64,000 nucleotides of DNA from Microbacterium gallinarum (GCF_014837165.1 NZ_JACSPM010000001.1:764304-828303), one strand, 5' to 3'. Counted from the first letter of the stretch, positions 48,192 through 57,165 are shown. Notes: generated from the sequence alone by a model not told the origin. A program made the numbers and translations.

Positions 48192-49178
48192 TCAGGCCAG
48201 GGCGCCGACCACCTCGCGCTCGAAGAGCTGCACACCCGAGCGGTCGTAGGCCGCCTCGGGGAAGTAGTGGATCGCGTAGCCGAGGCCGTGGCGCTCGCGC
48301 TCGGCGAGCCGCTCGGCGACCTGTTCGACCGTGCCGAATGCGGGCGAGGAGCGGTACTCGGCCTCGATGGCGTCGGCGCGCTCCTGGCCAACGTGCGGCA
48401 GCAACCGCGCCTTGACATCGGCGAGCCGGTCGGATGCCTCGGCCTCGGTCTCGCCGACGATGGTGTTGAAGTTGGCGGACCGGGTGATCGAGCCGAAGTC
48501 CCGGCCGATCGCCTCGCAGTGCCCGCGCAGGATCTCGCTCTTGCGGTCCCACACGTCCAGCGTCCCGTTGAAGTTCGTGTACGCCGCGTACTTCGCGGCG
48601 ATCTTGAGCGTGACCTTCTCACCGCCGCCGGCGACCCACAGCGGGATCCCGCCCTCCTGCAGCGGCAGTGGCCGGACGATCGCCCCGTCGACCTGGTAGT
48701 GCTTGCCGTCGAGCGTGGCCGACCCGGTGGTCCAGGCCTGGGTCATGATGTCCACGCCTTCGCGCAGCATCCCGAGCCGGTCCTTCACCTCGGGGAAGCC
48801 GTACCCGTACGCCCGCCACTCGTGCTCGTACCAGCCGCCGCCGATGCCCATCTCGGTGCGACCGCCCGAGACGACGTCGACGGTCGCCGCGACCTTCGCG
48901 AGGTATGCGGGGTTGCGGTACGCCATGCACGTGCACATCTGCCCGAGCCGGATGCGGCTGGTCGATGCGGCGAACGCGGCCATGAGCGTCCAGGCCTCAT
49001 GGGTCGCCTCCTCCGAGGCGACCGGCGTGGTGTGGAAGTGGTCGTAGACCCACAGCGACTCCCATGGGCCGTCATCCGCGAGCTGGGCGAGGGTCGCCAT
49101 CACCCGCCACTGGTCGGCGGGGTCGATGCCGACGAGGTCGAATCGCCAGCCCTGGGGGATGAAGGTTCCGAAGCGCAT
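48192..49178 (-). CDS. F420-dependent LLM-class oxidoreductase (328 aa)
   Basis: Luciferase-like TIM-barrel oxidoreductase of the F420 family: MRFGTFIPQGWRFDLVGIDP, ESLWVYDHFHT, IRLGQMCTCMAYRNPAYLAKVAATVDVVSGGR and MGIGGGWYEHEWRAYGYGFP are typical. Substrate unknown. TAGGCT ends 6 nt before the ATG at 49178, so it is probably leaderless. It has its own strong terminator. Confidence 0.88.
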   Translation of the reverse strand: MRFGTFIPQGWRFDLVGIDPADQWRVMATLAQLADDGPWESLWVYDHFHTTPVASEEATHEAWTLMAAFAASTSRIRLGQMCTCMAYRNPAYLAKVAATVDVVSGGRTEMGIGGGWYEHEWRAYGYGFPEVKDRLGMLREGVDIMTQAWTTGSATLDGKHYQVDGAIVRPLPLQEGGIPLWVAGGGEKVTLKIAAKYAAYTNFNGTLDVWDRKSEILRGHCEAIGRDFGSITRSANFNTIVGETEAEASDRLADVKARLLPHVGQERADAIEAEYRSSPAFGTVEQVAERLAERERHGLGYAIHYFPEAAYDRSGVQLFEREVVGALA

Positions 49179-49187
49179 TGGTCCAGC

Positions 49188-50081
49188 CTACGAGGGCGAC
49201 CCTCCGTGGCGCACGACCGCGGCCTGCGGCATCCGCTGCATCATCACGGCGATCGCGTCGGGATTGTCGTCGACGAGCACCGCGTCGCGTCCGAGCGCGG
49301 AAGCCACGGCACCGGTCGTGCCGCTGCCCGCGAAGAAGTCCAGCACGCGGTCGCCGGGGCGCGACGACGCCTGCACGATGCGGCGCAGCACGCCTTCGGG
49401 CTTCTGCGTCGGGTAGCCCGTCTTCTCCCGCCCGGTCGTCGGCACGATCGTGTGCCACCACACGTCGGTCGGGAGCTTTCCGCGCGCGGCCTTCTCGGGC
49501 GTGACGAGCCCGGGCGCCATGTACGGCTCGCGGTCGACGGCCTCGGAGTCGAACCAGTACCGGTCGGGATCCTTCACGTACACGAGGATCGTGTCGTGCT
49601 TGGTCGGCCACCGCTTCCGCGTCTTCGCGCCGTAGTCGTAGGCCCAGATGAGCTCGTTGAGGAACTTGTCGCGCCCGACGAGCGCGTCGAGCAGCACCTT
49701 GGCGTAGTGCGCCTCGCGGTAGTCGAGGTGCAGGTACAGCGTTCCGTCGTCGGCGAGCAGCCGCCACGCCTCGATGAGCCGCGGCTCGAGGAAGCCCCAA
49801 TAGTCGTCGAATCGGTCGCCGTACGCGCGCAGGTCTCCGCGCAGCCGCTCGTACTCGCGACCGTGGAAGCCGCGGCGCACGACCGCGTCGGCGGCACGGT
49901 CGTCACGCGGCGCGCGCGCCGTCTCGGTCACGCGCTCCTGCGTGCGCCCGGTGTTGAACGGGGGGTCGAGGTACACCAGCGTGAACGATCCGTCGGCGAA
50001 CCCGCGGATGACGTCGAGGTTGTCTCCCACGTGGATCTCGACGGCTCCGGATGCCTCGGCCCCGGTCGCGGGCGCGCTCAT
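49188..50081 (-). CDS. Beta-class DNA methyltransferase, N6-adenine/N4-cytosine type (297 aa)
   Basis: Motif IV LVYLDPPFNTGRTQER lies near residue 40 and precedes the SAM-binding motif I VLDFFAGSGTTGAVASAL near residue 245. That order defines the beta class. WWHTIVPTTGREKTGYPTQKPEGVLRRIV is the usual motif X/target-region signature. No restriction endonuclease or specificity subunit is adjacent, so it is an orphan or solitary enzyme. Recognition sequence unknown. Base composition matches the chromosome, suggesting a resident epigenetic enzyme rather than a recent R-M remnant. Confidence 0.9.
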   Translation of the reverse strand: MSAPATGAEASGAVEIHVGDNLDVIRGFADGSFTLVYLDPPFNTGRTQERVTETARAPRDDRAADAVVRRGFHGREYERLRGDLRAYGDRFDDYWGFLEPRLIEAWRLLADDGTLYLHLDYREAHYAKVLLDALVGRDKFLNELIWAYDYGAKTRKRWPTKHDTILVYVKDPDRYWFDSEAVDREPYMAPGLVTPEKAARGKLPTDVWWHTIVPTTGREKTGYPTQKPEGVLRRIVQASSRPGDRVLDFFAGSGTTGAVASALGRDAVLVDDNPDAIAVMMQRMPQAAVVRHGGSPS

Positions 50082-50106
50082 GGTCGCGCTGCTTCGGTCG
50101 GGTGCG

Positions 50107-51156
50107 TCACGGCACCCGGCGCAGCCAGGCGTCGGTGGCGAACTTCGACTCGACGAGCGCCTCGGCCTCGGCGTATTCCTCTTCGGTGATATTTCCCGGA
50201 ACGGCGCCGTACAGCTTCGCGAACGTCTCCTTGAAGCGCTCGATGATCGCCTCGCGCGGCAGCCCGGTCTGGCGGCGCAGCGGGTCGACGCGCTTCGCGG
50301 CCGACGTCGTGCCCTTGTCGCTGAGCTTCTCTCGGCCGATGCGCAGCACCTCGGTCATCATCCGGCCGTCCATGTCGTAGCTCAGCGTCGCGTGGTGCAG
50401 CACGCCGCCGTTCGCCAGGCGCTTCTGCGCCGCTCCGCCGATCTTGCCCTGCGGCGACGCGATGTCGTTGAGCGGCTGATAGGTGGCCTCGATCCCGAGC
50501 GAGCGCAGCGCCTGCAGCACCCAGTCGTCGAGGAAGGCGTACGAATCGGCGAAGGTGAGTCCGGCGACGAGGGATGCCGGCACGTACAGCGAGTACGTGA
50601 CGATGGAGTTCGCGGCCATGAGCATCGCGCCCCCGCCCGAGATGCGGCGCACGACGTCGAACCCGTGCCGCTCGGCGCCCTCGGGATCCACCTCGTTGCG
50701 CAGCGACTGGAACGACCCGATCACGACGGCCGACTCGTCCCACTCCCACAGCCGCAGCGTCGGGCGACGGCGTCCGTCGCCGACGCGGCCGGTGAGCACC
50801 TCGTCGAGCGCGAGGTTCATGCGCGGCGACACGGGCTTCTCGTGCACGATCTCCCAGTCGAAGTCGCGCCAGCCGGGGGCCGTCACCAGCGCGCGGCGCA
50901 CCGCGGTGCCGACAGCCTCGGGGGTGAAGCCGAGCAGCTGCGCACCTTCGGGGAGGGCCGAGCGCACCGCGCCGGCGATCGTCGTGACGTCGGCCTCGAC
51001 CGGCAGGCCGTTGACCGCGGCGTCGATGTCGTCGAGGGCGGAGTCGGGCTCGAGGAAGAAGTCGCCGGCGAGGTGGAAGTCGGCGATGCGGCCGTCGCGT
51101 TCCTCGAGGTCGACGACGACCAGCTTGCCTCCGGGCACCTTGTATTCGCCGTGCAT
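50107..51156 (-). CDS. lplA: Lipoate-protein ligase-like protein with N-terminal accessory domain (349 aa)
   Basis: Attaches lipoate or octanoate to lipoyl domains. The BPL_LplA catalytic domain (about 100-325) shows PRMNLALDEVL, RPTLRLWEWDESAVVIGSFQSLRNEV, the motif RRISGGGAMLMAANSIVTYSLYVP and NDIASPQGKIGGAAQKRLANGGVLHHATLSYDMD. The first ~90 residues (YKVPGGKLVVVDLEERDGRIADFHLAGDFFLEP) resemble the LplA accessory domain that is normally C-terminal, so the order is reversed. The ATG at 51156 follows TAGGCT by 6 nt, another leaderless pattern. Confidence 0.88.
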   Translation of the reverse strand: MHGEYKVPGGKLVVVDLEERDGRIADFHLAGDFFLEPDSALDDIDAAVNGLPVEADVTTIAGAVRSALPEGAQLLGFTPEAVGTAVRRALVTAPGWRDFDWEIVHEKPVSPRMNLALDEVLTGRVGDGRRRPTLRLWEWDESAVVIGSFQSLRNEVDPEGAERHGFDVVRRISGGGAMLMAANSIVTYSLYVPASLVAGLTFADSYAFLDDWVLQALRSLGIEATYQPLNDIASPQGKIGGAAQKRLANGGVLHHATLSYDMDGRMMTEVLRIGREKLSDKGTTSAAKRVDPLRRQTGLPREAIIERFKETFAKLYGAVPGNITEEEYAEAEALVESKFATDAWLRRVP

Positions 51157-51198
51157 GGGTTCAGCCTATTGGGGCTGCGGCCCCGAGCCTCAGGGAGG

Positions 51199-51233
51199 CG
51201 GCGGCGCCGGGTGGAAGCATCCCGGCGCCGCCG
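51199..51233 (-). terminator. Terminator after the GH6 gene
   Basis: CGGCGGCGCCGGG (51199-51211) and CCCGGCGCCGCCG (51221-51233) pair perfectly over 13 bp around a 9-nt loop, 8 bp past the GH6 stop. Confidence 0.8.
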
Positions 51234-51240
51234 TCTGTTC

Positions 51241-52839
51241 TCAGGAGGTGCAGGCCTTCCCGTTGAGGTGGAACTGCCACGGCTCGACCGCCGGACCGGT
51301 GCCCGTCACCGCGAGCGCCGCCGTCTTGCCGGGCCGCAGCGACCGCGCGCCCTCGACGGCGACGTTCGCACCGTCCTGCTCCGCGTCACCGCCGACGACC
51401 CTGACGACCTTCTGCGTGCCGTCGAACGACCACGTGAGGGTCCAGGGGTCGAGGGTCGAGGTCCCGTTGTTGCGCACCGTCAGAGCGGCGATGAAGCCCT
51501 TGCCGATCTTCGTGCCGACGACCTTGACGTGGCAGTCGAGCGGAGCGATCGGCGGGTTCGCGAGGGCGATCAGCTCCCGCGCCTGTTCGACGAACCATTG
51601 ACCGGCGGCGGGGTCCTCCATGCCGCGCTCAGGGTCGAGCGGACCGCCCGTGCCGCGGTAGCACTTGCCGTCGGACTCGCCGGGAACCTTGATCCACAGG
51701 TAGGCGTCGACGAGCGCGACCCCCGTCTCGGTCGTGGGCCGCAGGCCGAGTCCGCGGTCGGGCGGGTTGCACCAGTCCTCATGCTCGGGGTAGACGCCGT
51801 CGGGGTAGTCCCAGGGGCCGAGCCCGTTGCGGCTGGTGTCGACGACGAAGCGCGTGGTCGGCTCGACGCCGCCGAGGATGAGGTCGTAGCGCGACTCCAC
51901 GCCGTCCACGTTCAAGGTGAGGTCGGCGTTGCCCGGTCCCCACTCGCCGTAGGGCGACATCGTCGCGCCGTTCCATTCCGTCGCCGGGCCGCCGTTCCAG
52001 TACTGGTTGCCGCACGAGCCGAAGTCGCCCGGGTTCACCTCGGTGACGTAGGCGATGCACGACGAGATCCAGCGGCCGAAATAGGTCGAGTTCGTCGTGA
52101 ACTGGTAGTTCGAGGCGTTCAGGAAGAACCCGTCCGCGCGCTGCACGCCGCCCTTGATCAGGCGGTCCGAGATCTCGCCGACGTTGAGCCAGCTCGAGCC
52201 GGTGCCGTCGAGGTAGACCGACGTGCTCGCGAGCCCGCCGAGCGTGTCGACGGCGTAGTTCAGCTGCGTGTAGCGGTCGGCGGCGGCCGTCTCGGCGGAC
52301 ACCTCGGCAGGCCGGCACCACTCGAGCATGCCGTCGAGGGTCGTGTAGTGCGGGATGATGCCGAGGCCGTCGGGCTCGAGGATCACCGTCGCCGGCCGGT
52401 CGCCGATGCCCGCCGCGAAGCCGTCGATCCACGCCTGGTACCCGGCCGTGTCGAGCGCGCCGCCCGCGGAGTACTGGGCGCAGTCACGGAACGGCAGGTA
52501 GTACGCCACGAGCACCGGCATCTGCCCCTTCGCGGCTGCAGCGCTCACGACGTCGTCGACAGCGGCCTCGACCTCGGCAGGGGTGCCGTCTGTGAACCAG
52601 TCGGCCGAGGGAATCGACCCGAGCAGCTGGGCGTCGGCGCGCGCCTGGCCGTGCAGCGACTGCGCGGCTTCGAGCGTCGTGCTCCACGGATTCAGGAAGA
52701 GCTCCGAGCCGGGGAGCCCGCCGTCGGCGGCTCCCGCGGGAGCTGCGGCGAAGGGGACCGCGAGTCCGGCGACGAGGGCTGCGGCCGCGCCGAGCGCGAC
52801 AGCCCTCCGTCGTGGCGAGCGGGGGGATGAGTGGGACAT
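51241..52839 (-). CDS. Secreted GH6 cellulase with C-terminal CBM2-like domain (532 aa)
   Basis: Extracellular inverting cellulase (endoglucanase/cellobiohydrolase family). A signal peptide (residues 1-38, RRRAVALGAAAALVAGLAVPFAAAPAGA) precedes the GH6 barrel: PVLVAYYLPFRDCAQYSAGG with the catalytic region Asp, TVILEPDGLGIIPHY (catalytic Asp), and FVVDTSRNGLGPWDYPDG. KVPGESDGKCYRG closes the domain. The last ~105 residues (DCHVKVVGTKIGKGFIAALTVRNNGTSTLDPWTLTWSFDG...GKACTS) form a CBM2-like cellulose-binding sandwich with terminal cysteines. The start is ATG at 52839, preceded by GAGGA; the upstream frame lacks signal. A CelR-type operator lies 77 bp upstream. Confidence 0.94.
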   Translation of the reverse strand: MSHSSPRSPRRRAVALGAAAALVAGLAVPFAAAPAGAADGGLPGSELFLNPWSTTLEAAQSLHGQARADAQLLGSIPSADWFTDGTPAEVEAAVDDVVSAAAAKGQMPVLVAYYLPFRDCAQYSAGGALDTAGYQAWIDGFAAGIGDRPATVILEPDGLGIIPHYTTLDGMLEWCRPAEVSAETAAADRYTQLNYAVDTLGGLASTSVYLDGTGSSWLNVGEISDRLIKGGVQRADGFFLNASNYQFTTNSTYFGRWISSCIAYVTEVNPGDFGSCGNQYWNGGPATEWNGATMSPYGEWGPGNADLTLNVDGVESRYDLILGGVEPTTRFVVDTSRNGLGPWDYPDGVYPEHEDWCNPPDRGLGLRPTTETGVALVDAYLWIKVPGESDGKCYRGTGGPLDPERGMEDPAAGQWFVEQARELIALANPPIAPLDCHVKVVGTKIGKGFIAALTVRNNGTSTLDPWTLTWSFDGTQKVVRVVGGDAEQDGANVAVEGARSLRPGKTAALAVTGTGPAVEPWQFHLNGKACTS

Positions 52840-52915
52840 GGGAGGTATTCCTCTCGAGGTCATCGTCGACCAAGGCGCGCGACATCGGCGACGCGGCCCG
52901 ACTGCCGTGGATGCG

Positions 52916-52929
52916 TGGGAGCGCTCCCA
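52916..52929. promoter_or_regulatory. CelR/CebR-type operator
   Basis: TGGGAGCGCTCCCA is the exact palindrome known as the binding site of the LacI-family cellulose regulators CelR/CebR in actinobacteria, and it precedes a GH6 cellulase here. It sits within a larger partial palindrome (ACTGCCGTGG at 52901 and CCACGGCAGT ending 52936). The cognate regulator gene is not in this window, unless one of its LacI proteins serves. Confidence 0.88.
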
Positions 52930-52998
52930 CGGCAGTCATTGGTGACAGGATGACGCACCGCGGCCTCGCGCGTCAACGGGCGCGGCTGCGATCAGACC

Positions 52999-53850
52999 TC
53001 AGACGCGCACCGGGAACCGCTGATCGAGCCACGCGCGCAGGTCGGCCCGGACGTCCTCCTGCGTCACATCGTTGAAGACCTCGTGGCGCGTGTCGGGATA
53101 GACGAGCGTCGTCACGTCGGTGAGCCCCGACCGCGTGCGGTAGGCGTCGGCGAGCCTGTGCACGCTGCGCGGCCCACCGACCGTGTCGTCGCGGCCCACC
53201 ATGAGGAGGAGCGGGATGTCGCGACCGAGGTTTCGGCGGGGCAGACCGTACATCCGCAGCGAGTCGAGCACGCCGATGAGCTTGATCGGCTCTTCGGTGG
53301 TGGTGAGCGGATCGTCGAGGAACGCCCGCCCGACCGACAGGTCGCTCGCCAGCCACTCCGTGCCCATCGCCCCCGGGCCGTCCCAGGGCTTGTTGAGCCC
53401 GCTCGCGTGGATCGACCCCGGCATGCGCAGCGCCGAACCCGTCAGCACCATGCCGTCGTACGCGTCGGCATGCGCGTTCACCAGCATCTGCGCGAGCACC
53501 GAACCGCCGGAGTGCCCCAGCAGCACGAGCGGAAGGTCGGGGTTCTCGGCGCGGATCAGCTCGGTGAACTGCCACATCGTGGCGAGTGCGCCACGCAGCC
53601 CCCCGGGGCCGAGGTGTCCGAGGCGCGCGACATCGCCGCCGTGCTGGGTCATGCCGGTGCGGCCGTGGCCGCGATGGTCGGCGGCCCACACCGCATACCC
53701 GTCGCCCGTGAGCGCCTCGATCAGCGTGCCGTAGCGGCCGGCGTGCTCCCCGACACCGTGCAGGAGCTGCACGACCGCCCGGGGCTCGGTCTTCGCGGGA
53801 TGGACGTCGTAGAAGATCGCGATGCCGTGCGCATCGGTGAACTCGGGCAT
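52999..53850 (-). CDS. Alpha/beta hydrolase, monoacylglycerol-lipase-like (283 aa)
   Basis: Serine hydrolase of the lysophospholipase/MGL group: VVQLLHGVGEHAGRYGTLIEAL, AADHRGHGRTG, and the nucleophile elbow LLGHSGGSVLAQM. The acid Asp is in MVGRDDTVGG and His in YPDTRHEVFND. The start is ATG at 53850, the normal family N-terminus (MPEFTDAHGIAIFYDV). TAGACT ends 7 nt upstream, suggesting a leaderless message. It is divergent from a MarR gene, which may regulate it. Confidence 0.9.
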   Translation of the reverse strand: MPEFTDAHGIAIFYDVHPAKTEPRAVVQLLHGVGEHAGRYGTLIEALTGDGYAVWAADHRGHGRTGMTQHGGDVARLGHLGPGGLRGALATMWQFTELIRAENPDLPLVLLGHSGGSVLAQMLVNAHADAYDGMVLTGSALRMPGSIHASGLNKPWDGPGAMGTEWLASDLSVGRAFLDDPLTTTEEPIKLIGVLDSLRMYGLPRRNLGRDIPLLLMVGRDDTVGGPRSVHRLADAYRTRSGLTDVTTLVYPDTRHEVFNDVTQEDVRADLRAWLDQRFPVRV

Positions 53851-53908
53851 GCGGAGAAGTCTAGGAGACGCGGATGCCGCCGCCCCGGGCCGAGGCATCC
53901 GGAATTTG

Positions 53909-53936
53909 TTTAGCAAGACTAATGAGCTATGCTAAA
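53909..53936. promoter_or_regulatory. Inverted repeat at the MarR promoter
   Basis: TTTAGC (53909-53914) and GCTAAA (53931-53936) are inverted arms around 16 bp in the most AT-rich stretch of the region. They overlap TATGCT (53928-53933), the likely -10 of the MarR gene. This is a typical autoregulatory MarR site. Confidence 0.6.
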
Positions 53937-53943
53937 TAAACGC

Positions 53944-54408
53944 ATGAGCACTGACACCACGACTTCGACGACAGCGACAGAGCCACCCGACGACCATTCC
54001 GCGGCGGCCTCCGCGCTCCGTATCGCGACCTTCCGTCTCGCCCGCCGCATGCGCACGCAGCGCGCGGTCGACTCGATGAGCGATGGGCAGTTCGCCGTGC
54101 TCGCCGCACTCTGGGTGCACGGCCCGCACACGCTCGGCGAGCTGGCCGAGCGCGAGCGCGTGTCCGCCCCGTCGATGAACCGCACCGTCAACTGCCTGCA
54201 GGAATCGGACTACGTCCTGCGCTCCGCAGACGAGAACGACGGACGCAAGGTCGTGATCTCGCTGACCGACACCGGCCGTGCCGTCGTGGACGAGACCGCC
54301 CGCCGGCGCGATGCGTGGGTCGAGGCGGCGCTCGACCAGCTCTCGTCCGAGGAACGGGAAACGCTCGCGAAGGCGGCTGAGGTCATGCAGCGGATGGTCG
54401 CTCTGTGA
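53944..54408 (+). CDS. MarR-family regulator (154 aa)
   Basis: Winged-helix regulator: SMSDGQFAVLAALWVHGPHTLGELAERERVSAPSMNRTVNCLQESDYVLRSADENDGRKVVISLTDTGRAVVDE is the canonical DNA-binding core. ATG 53944 is preferred over ATG 53929, which overlaps the -10 box. It overlaps the following MFS exporter gene by four bases (GTGA), so it very probably controls that exporter. Confidence 0.93.
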   Translation: MSTDTTTSTTATEPPDDHSAAASALRIATFRLARRMRTQRAVDSMSDGQFAVLAALWVHGPHTLGELAERERVSAPSMNRTVNCLQESDYVLRSADENDGRKVVISLTDTGRAVVDETARRRDAWVEAALDQLSSEERETLAKAAEVMQRMVAL

Positions 54409-55763
54409 GCGCCATGTTCCGATCCTTCTCGATCTTCAACTACCGCGTCTGGTTCATCGGCGCCCTCGTCTCGAACGTGGGCGCGTGGATGCAGGCGACC
54501 GCCCTCAGCTGGGTGGTGCTGACCGAGCTCACCGCCAACGACGCCGCCGCGATGGGCGTCACGATGGCGCTGCAGTTCGCTCCCCCGCTGCTGCTCGTCG
54601 GAGTGACCGGCTTCGTCGCCGACAGGTTCGACCGCCGCAAGCTGCTCGTCGTGACGCAGAGCCTCCTGCTGCTCGTCGGCGTCGTGATCGGCATCCTGCT
54701 GCTGCTCGGCCTGATGACACTGCCGCTCATGTACGCGTTCGCGCTCGGGCTCGGCGTGATCGCCGCGTTCGACAACCCCGCGCGTCAGGCGTTCGTCTCC
54801 GACCTCGTGTCGCGCGAGATCGCCTCCAACGCCGTCGCGCTGAATGCCGCCTCGTTCAACGGCGCGCGGATGATCGGCCCCGCCGTCGCGGGTGTCGTGA
54901 TCGTCGCGGTCGGCACCGGCTGGGTGTTCCTGGTCAACGGCATCACCTTCCTCGGCATGATCGTCGCGCTTCTGCTCATCCGCACCGACGAGCTCGTGCC
55001 GCGTGTGAAGGCGACCGGGGCGTCGCGGCTGGCGGACGGGTTTCGCTACGTCGCCCGTCGCCCCGACCTCCTCGTGACGTTCGCCATGGTGTTCCTGGTG
55101 GGCGCGTTCGGCATGAACTTCCCGATCTTCGCCTCGACCATGGCGCTCGAGTTCGGCCAGGAGGCCGACGGCTACGGTCTGCTCAGCTCGATCCTCGCGG
55201 TCGGCTCGCTGGCGGGCGCCCTCATGGCCGCACGGCGCGATCGAGCCCGCATCCGCGTCGTCATCGGAGGCACCCTGCTCTTCGCGGGCGCCGCAGCCGT
55301 CTCGGCGTTCATGCCCTCGTACTGGGCATATGCCGTCACGCTCATGTTCACCGGCTTCGCTGTGGTGACGATGCTGACGACCGCCAACGGCTACGTCCAG
55401 ACGACCACCGACCCTGCGCTGCGGGGCCGCGTGCTCGCGCTGTACATGGCGATCCTCATGGGCGGCACCCCGATCGGCGCGCCGATCGTCGGCTGGGTGG
55501 CCGCCGAGTTCGGCCCCCGCCAGGCGATCCTGCTCGGAGCCGGCGCCGCCATCGTCGCGTTCGCGATCGGCGCGACCTGGCTGGTCGTGTCGGGGCGCCT
55601 GCACCGGCACGAGGAGCGCCGCTTCCGGCTCACGATCGATGAGACGCGTCCGCTCTCGGTGGTGCAGCCCGCGCCCGAGGAGTTCAGCGACGAGGTCGCC
55701 TCGACCACGCCCGTGCGCGTTCCCACCGACGCCGACCTGCTGCGCGACCGCCGCGCGAGCTGA
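54405..55763 (+). CDS. MFS exporter, DHA3/EntS-like (452 aa)
   Basis: Major facilitator efflux protein. FSIFNYRVWFIGALVSNVGAWMQATALSWVVL, GFVADRFDRRKLLVVTQSLLLL and FDNPARQAFVSDLV are characteristic of the DHA3 group (EntS, MFS drug/siderophore exporters). About 10-12 hydrophobic segments are followed by a ~55-residue hydrophilic C-tail. The GTG at 54405 overlaps the MarR stop. Drug or metabolite export regulated by MarR is the expected role; substrate unknown. Confidence 0.9.
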   Translation: MSAMFRSFSIFNYRVWFIGALVSNVGAWMQATALSWVVLTELTANDAAAMGVTMALQFAPPLLLVGVTGFVADRFDRRKLLVVTQSLLLLVGVVIGILLLLGLMTLPLMYAFALGLGVIAAFDNPARQAFVSDLVSREIASNAVALNAASFNGARMIGPAVAGVVIVAVGTGWVFLVNGITFLGMIVALLLIRTDELVPRVKATGASRLADGFRYVARRPDLLVTFAMVFLVGAFGMNFPIFASTMALEFGQEADGYGLLSSILAVGSLAGALMAARRDRARIRVVIGGTLLFAGAAAVSAFMPSYWAYAVTLMFTGFAVVTMLTTANGYVQTTTDPALRGRVLALYMAILMGGTPIGAPIVGWVAAEFGPRQAILLGAGAAIVAFAIGATWLVVSGRLHRHEERRFRLTIDETRPLSVVQPAPEEFSDEVASTTPVRVPTDADLLRDRRAS

Positions 55764-55793
55764 GCACCACACTCCGCGGCGGCGCGGGTGACC

Positions 55794-57038
55794 TCAGCGC
55801 TCCTCGCGCACGCCCACGCGCTCGAGGTGGACGTTCAAGAAGCGCCCCCGCGGGTCGAGTCGCTCGTACACCGCGCGGGCATCGGCCAGCCTCGGGTGCA
55901 CGCGCTCGATCGCCGCGCGGTCGAACCCGTGGCGCTTGCCCCAGTGCGGACGCGCACCGAACATGCGCAGTGACTCCTCGATGCGCGGCAGCACGGTCGC
56001 GACTCCGGCCGGGTCGTTGCGCCAGGTGAAGTGGATCGCCACGACATCCTGCCCCGACGCCGGACTCAGCCACAGCTCGTCGGCCGCCGCCGTGCGCAGC
56101 TCGCTCACGAACAGCAGCGGACGGATGGCATCGCCGAGGTCCCGCACGGCCCGCAGGGCGCCGGGCGCGTGCTCGCGGGCGACGAAGTACTCGCTCTGGA
56201 TCTCGTCGCCGAACGAGGGCGTGCCGTCGAGGCGGAAGTGCGGAAGCCGCAGCATCCACGGACCGGGGACTCCCCGCAGCTCGGTGACGTCCGCGAGTTC
56301 GCCGAGCGGCTCGGCGTCGACATCGAGCACGCCGTCGAGCAGGTCGGCCGGTACGGGCTGGTCGTCGGAGTCTATGCGGGACTTCACCCACACCCACCCG
56401 ATCGACTCCTCCTCCCACCGGGTGAACACCGAGACGCTGTAGCCGGCGCCGGTGACCGCGTCCAGGGCGGCGAGCGCGGCATCCCACGACACTCCGCGAT
56501 AGACGTCCTGCCGCATGCGGTACGACGGCTGCGTCTCGATGTCGACCGACAGCATCACGCCGTAGGCGCCCAGCCCCACCGCGAGCGCGTCGAAGTCGGC
56601 GTCGCCGCGCCGGACCTCGCGCACCTCTCCGTCGGCATCGGCGAACCGGATGCCGCGCACCGCTGTGGTCAGCACCCCGTTGCGGTCGCCCGACCCGTGG
56701 GTGCCGGTGGCCGTGGCTCCGGCGACCGAGATGTGCGGCAGCGAGCCGAGGTTGTGCAGGGCGAGACCGCGCTCCTCGAGCCAGGCGGCGAGCACGCCGT
56801 AGCGGGTTCCCGCAGCGACCCGGACGGTGCCGTCGCCCAGCGCGAAGCCGCCCTCGAGCCCTGCGAGGTCGAGCAGCGTGCCCGTCGTGTCGGGCAGGTC
56901 GGTGAAGGAGTGCCGGGTGCCGAGGGCGTGCACTCGGCCTTCGGTGCCGGCGAGCTCGCGCAGCACATCGGCTTCGCTCCACACCGGAACGATCCGCGGC
57001 GCGGTGTAGGCGTAGGTGCCCGCCCAGTTGCGCGTCAT
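55794..57038 (-). CDS. FAD-dependent alditol/xylitol oxidase-like protein (414 aa)
   Basis: Vanillyl-alcohol-oxidase-fold flavoprotein. MTRNWAGTYAYTAPRIVPVWSEADV and VHALGTRHSFTDLPDTTG (His expected for covalent FAD attachment) with SLPHISVAGATATGTHGSGDRNG match AldO-type alditol oxidases. The C-terminal HPRLADARAVYERLDPRGRFLN closes the FAD domain. It oxidises polyols at C1 with O2 to give H2O2, by family knowledge. The start is ATG at 57038, the normal family N-terminus; the open frame upstream is non-coding. Divergent from a lipase-family gene. Confidence 0.9.
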   Translation of the reverse strand: MTRNWAGTYAYTAPRIVPVWSEADVLRELAGTEGRVHALGTRHSFTDLPDTTGTLLDLAGLEGGFALGDGTVRVAAGTRYGVLAAWLEERGLALHNLGSLPHISVAGATATGTHGSGDRNGVLTTAVRGIRFADADGEVREVRRGDADFDALAVGLGAYGVMLSVDIETQPSYRMRQDVYRGVSWDAALAALDAVTGAGYSVSVFTRWEEESIGWVWVKSRIDSDDQPVPADLLDGVLDVDAEPLGELADVTELRGVPGPWMLRLPHFRLDGTPSFGDEIQSEYFVAREHAPGALRAVRDLGDAIRPLLFVSELRTAAADELWLSPASGQDVVAIHFTWRNDPAGVATVLPRIEESLRMFGARPHWGKRHGFDRAAIERVHPRLADARAVYERLDPRGRFLNVHLERVGVREER

Positions 57039-57165
57039 GGTCGTCGTCGCATCACGCGCGGCGCGGGCACAGGGCGGAAGACCGGCATGGATCAGGTTCC
57101 TTCTCGTGGGGACCGGGGATGCGTGACACGATACAGGCGCGCCCGCCGAGAGAATCGAGCCCGCC

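Noticed and set aside
49188..50081. A restriction-modification system
   Set aside because: Only the methyltransferase is present; neighbours are an oxidoreductase and a lipoate ligase.
49942..52830. 962-codon plus-strand frame over the methyltransferase, lipoate ligase and GH6 genes
   Set aside because: Shadow of three confident minus-strand genes; no motifs.
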